Assembly: GCF_041381155.1 (NCBI RefSeq)
Contig: NC_091137.1
Span: 15,247,765-15,311,764 of the forward strand
DNA from: Argopecten irradians
Lineage: Eukaryota > Mollusca > Bivalvia > Pectinida > Pectinidae
DNA: 64,000 bases
Reading direction: 5' to 3'
The translations under genes were made by a program, and so were the position numbers. Below, piece by piece: positions 60,852-64,000 of the stretch. The stretch's first letter is position 1. Each line of letters begins with the position of its first letter. The notes below the pieces were generated by a model. It was given only the letters and a program-made list of their open reading frames with translations. It did no database searches and was not told the origin of the DNA.

Positions 60852-63659
60852 CTATATTACTGACTTCAGCTGATCAAGTTCCATTGATAGTTGTTTGAAT
60901 TCCTCCATAAAAGCTTCCTCCTCTTCCAATATAATCAACTGTCTCATCTCCTGTTAATTAAACATCATAAGATCATCTCCTGTTAATTAAACATCATAAG
61001 ATCATCTCCTGTTAATTAAACATCATAAGATCATCTCCTGTTAATTAAACATCGTTAGATCATCTCCTGTTAATTAAACATCGTTAGATCATCTCCTGTT
61101 AATTAAACATCGTTAGATCATCTCCTGTTAATTAAACATCGTTAGATCATCTCCTGTTAATTAAACATCATAAGATCATCTCCTGTTAATTAAACATCAT
61201 AAGATCATCTCCTGTTAATTAAACATCGTTAGATCATCTCCTGTTAATTAAACATTGTAAGATCATCTCCTGTTAATTAAACATCATAAGATCATCTCCT
61301 GTTAATTAAACATCTTTAGATCATCTCCTGTTAATTAAACATGGTAAGATCATCTGTTAATAAAACATCATAAGATCAACTCCTGTTAATTAAACATCGT
61401 TAGATCATCTCCTGTTAATTAAATATCGTTAGATCATCTCCTGTTTATTAAACATTGTAAGATCATCTGTTAATTGAACATCGTAAGATCATCTCTTGTT
61501 TATTAAACATTGTTTGATCATCTCCTGTTAATTAAACATGGTAAGATCATCTCCTGTTAATTGAACATGGTAAGATCATCTCCTGTTAATTGAACATTGT
61601 AAGATCATCTCCTATTATTGAACATTGTAAAATCATTTCCTGTTAATTAACATTGTAAGATCATTTCCTGTTAATTAACATTGTAAGATCATCTCCTGTT
61701 AATTAAACATTATAAGAGGTATAAACTGTCTTTGTGAAACTAATGGCTATATTATTCTATTGTTGATTCTTCTGTTATAGCAATTGTCAGTGCATTGCCA
61801 AATCATTTGCTCTTTTGTTTTCATTTTGTCCCAAAATTTCAAACATGTGTAAGTACAAACCAATAAAAACTTATAACTTCTGACAGTACTTAGTATGGTC
61901 GGACACCAAAATGGCTGGCAAATGTGCAGTTTTGAGAAGTAGAACATGGAATCATACCAGAGCAGTGAGTTGAGACGTGTGTGGTCCAAAACGATAGAAA
62001 CATTCCCCATCTTTTAGTGTATGCATGATTCCATGAGACACAGGTTTAACAGCGACCTCTGCAAGATAGATATGTTTCTCAGCGGACAATTCATACTAAG
62101 ATTAATATCGTAAAAAACCCAAAATCCATAAAGGCCCCTGGTCAACCATTTGGATCTGTGATCAGTCCTAAATTAGATAAAAACAATTGTAAGAGACAAG
62201 TGAAATGAGACTTTTCACTAAACAGTTCTATCTGAGAAAGTACAGTATTGGGGAACTTTAACTGACTTCAATCATAACATTGACATGTAGGATCAAGATA
62301 TAACATCGTTGAGAAAGACGTTTTCAACATTTTCTTAAATAGCTGTAAATATCAAGAGCTGGCAAACTGATAGTAAGTACCAGGTTTGGATAAAGATGCA
62401 TAAAATTGAAATTGAAAAAAAAAAAGAAAGAAATCTCCCCCTACTCACCAAATTAAAACTGTAAAATGCACTTGCCCATTATATACAAGTGCTGACTAAA
62501 CCCGCAAAAATATACCGATAGTTAAACATTAAAAAATATTTTCCTATTCCCATGGATTTGCTACAATAGTAAGACAGATTTGAGTGTATGAAAACATTCG
62601 TTCATTCCCAGTATTACATGAAGATAAGTTTACTTACCAGCAACAAAGCGGTCTTTGATGGCTACGAGAGTGTTAGTATGTTCATCGTGCTCCACGACAG
62701 GTGTATATATAACATCAAACATGGAGTGGAGAACACACGGGGAAATTTTATCTGACATCATCCGGTCTACGCCAATACGGAACTCATCGCGATCATCTCG
62801 ATTCATTTCCACACCTTGAACCGTACTAGAAATCCCGAAGTAGATCTTCCCTCCTTTCCCTGAGCAAACACAAACATGGATACATGTCATACCATTACAA
62901 AGTCCTTTCATACTACAAAATTAATAAATTTTGCCAAAGACACGCCAGTTTAAAATGGTGCAGAAAAGCAAGAGCACAAAAAAACATCCACCTATGTACA
63001 ATCATCACCAAATAACTGTCCATGTGAGACACCTTAACAACTTAGCCACTACCAAGATTTTAAATGATGCTTTTATTTCTTGAATGGTAAATGATAGCCT
63101 ACCACTGTTAAGGAGCCCACAGACATGCTTGGCGATGACAGAAGACGACACTTTGAAGATGGATTTGTTTGGTCTTAGCTCATGTGTAGTATCATTCTCA
63201 AACTCCACCTCAGAACCTTAAACATACAAACAAATAATAACACTCAACTAATAACAAATGTCATAATCATCATTGGCCTGAATTAATAGATCAACTTTTT
63301 CAGCCAGTTTTAAAGAAATAATGTGTCCAACATGAGATGAAATACAACTAGGGATGATTATGTATTAGTCTTAAGTTTTAAAATACTATCTCTTTGAAGC
63401 AAAAAAAAAAAAAAATTCTAATTGTAATTCTAGTTTTGCTTTCAATAAAGAAATACGACTTGTTGTGTAACGATTCCATATATGGAAAAAACATGTAAAG
63501 TAAATGTTTCCCATAAACAATACATCTCTATAATTACATATGACCACATTGATAAGGTAGAGATCTGATTTATAAGCTTACCCAATATGAAGGAATTGTT
63601 GGTTGTTTGTCCATAGTAATGTGTGGCGTCAATGGTTGTGACAGGCCTGGTAATGTCAT
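60852..63659 (-). CDS. Schlafen-like AlbA_2-domain protein, last five exons
   Basis: Minus-strand exons 63,659-63,582, 63,216-63,103, 62,859-62,638, 62,058-61,958 and 60,950-60,852 join in phases 1, 1, 1 and 0, giving just over 200 C-terminal residues and a TAG stop. The AlbA_2 (Schlafen-type) nucleic-acid-binding domain is recognisable: VIAKHVCGLLNSGKGGKIYF, then GISSTVQGVEMNRDDRDEFR, with the family's LNS-GG-I-FGI pattern, then VLHSMFDVIYTPVVE and DGECFYRFG. The last exon adds an acidic helix (ILEEEEAFMEEFKQLSMELD). Vertebrate Schlafens act in growth control and antiviral tRNA cleavage; for the invertebrate relatives the role is not known to me. The 5' exons lie beyond the window or in its last 340 bases. 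The final intron holds a 29-bp array. Confidence 0.8.
60943..61718 (-). repeat. 29-bp minisatellite built from the last 3' splice site of the Schlafen-like gene
   Basis: On the gene's strand the unit is TTTAATTAACAGGAGATGAT followed by CTTATGATG, repeated about 27 times. The real junction is TTAATTAACAG joined to GAGATGAGACAG, so every unit carries the acceptor and the first seven bases of the exon. Most units preserve AACAGGAGATGA exactly. Variants in the spacer (CATAAG, CGTTAG, TTGTAAG) come in runs, showing block-wise amplification. Confidence 0.95.
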
Positions 63660-63751
63660 CTGTAATAATACACAGCTAATCAACACATAAATGTTGACGA
63701 GTGCTGGTTTACATCATTTAACTGAACATCAAAATTTACTATTTTTATAAC

Positions 63752-64000
63752 TGACCAACTAGGTCAGGATGACCTATTGTCATCGTGTTTCGTGCGCCGT
63801 CCGCCATCCGTCGTGCGCCGAGCGTAAAACTATTTATACAAAAGCCTACTCCTCCTAAACCCTTGAGTGAATTACATCCATATTTGGTGTGAAACATCCT
63901 TGGGGAAGGACAATCATATTTTATATAAATGAGATAAGTCAGACCCCTAGGGGCAGAGGGGTGGGGCCCCAAAAGGGCAAATTTTCTTAATTTAAGCTTT
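63752..64000 (+). mobile_element. Composite TIR element cut by the window end
   Basis: AGGTCAGGATGACCTATTGTC then GTGCGCCGTCCGCC matches the left edge of the 34.2 kb element (AGGATGACCTATAGTCGTCA, GTCCGCCGTGCG). The following CCTTGGGGAAGGACAATCAT and GACCCCTAGGGG begin the tandem-unit region, which continues outside. The window therefore starts and ends inside this family. Confidence 0.7.

Noticed and set aside
61747-62010. 87-codon minus-strand frame starting MGNVSIVLDH
   Set aside because: It overlaps the fourth placed Schlafen-like exon in another frame; the phase-consistent frame there (EVAVKPVSHGIMHTLKDG) is the better reading.

Overview
The window is AT-rich, intron-bearing eukaryotic DNA. 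It has short exons with GT-AG junctions, huge non-coding stretches, many minisatellites and many terminal-inverted-repeat elements. Two repeat families that I associate from memory with bivalve genomes occur several times: one starts with GAGGCCCAGAGGGCC...CTCACCTGG and the other with GGTCATCTGACC. The best guess is a bivalve mollusc such as a scallop, oyster or mussel. The ten-N gap at 22,881-22,890 and the ragged indels in the arrays suggest a long-read assembly with residual indel errors.

Genes I could rebuild from splice sites and reading phase, left to right: (1) minus strand 2,714-4,734, the 5' part of a protein combining an ARM/HEAT-like helical region with an extended Tudor domain; (2) plus strand 7,501-8,479, the first two exons of a proteasome beta-2 (PSMB7) gene, whose homology stops at the catalytic threonine; (3) plus strand 23,018-24,862, the last three exons of RAPGEF1 (C3G), carrying the end of the RasGEF domain; (4) minus strand 38,573-40,343, four phase-compatible exons of a small protein I do not recognise; (5) plus strand 50,963-54,659, a complete three-exon NmrA-like NAD(P)-binding protein of 328 residues; (6) minus strand 60,852-63,659, the last five exons of a Schlafen/AlbA_2-domain protein. 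These genes are unrelated in function and show no operon-like logic.

The rest is mostly repeats. There are tandem arrays with units of 23, 29, 31 (two different), 36, 42, 49, 57, 66 and 71 bp. Composite TIR elements with internal tandem units of about 145-157 bp lie at both window edges and at 4.9, 34.2 and 58.9 kb. Two TTAA-flanked MITE families are present with two copies each. A 3.7 kb fold-back element lies at 47.2-50.9 kb, and a 0.79 kb TIR element with a target-site duplication and an internal hairpin lies at 53 kb. There is also a broken Ty3/Gypsy fragment at 20.3-21.0 kb. Most of 9-20 kb, 35.7-37.1 kb, 43-47 kb and 57.5-58.9 kb holds nothing I can name.

The most unusual signal is that two arrays are built from live splice junctions. 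In the NmrA-like gene a 42-bp unit containing the end of exon 1 and its 5' splice site is repeated about 23 times into the intron. In the Schlafen-like gene a 29-bp unit containing the last intron's 3' splice site and the first bases of the final exon is repeated about 27 times. A weaker third case may exist in the Tudor gene.
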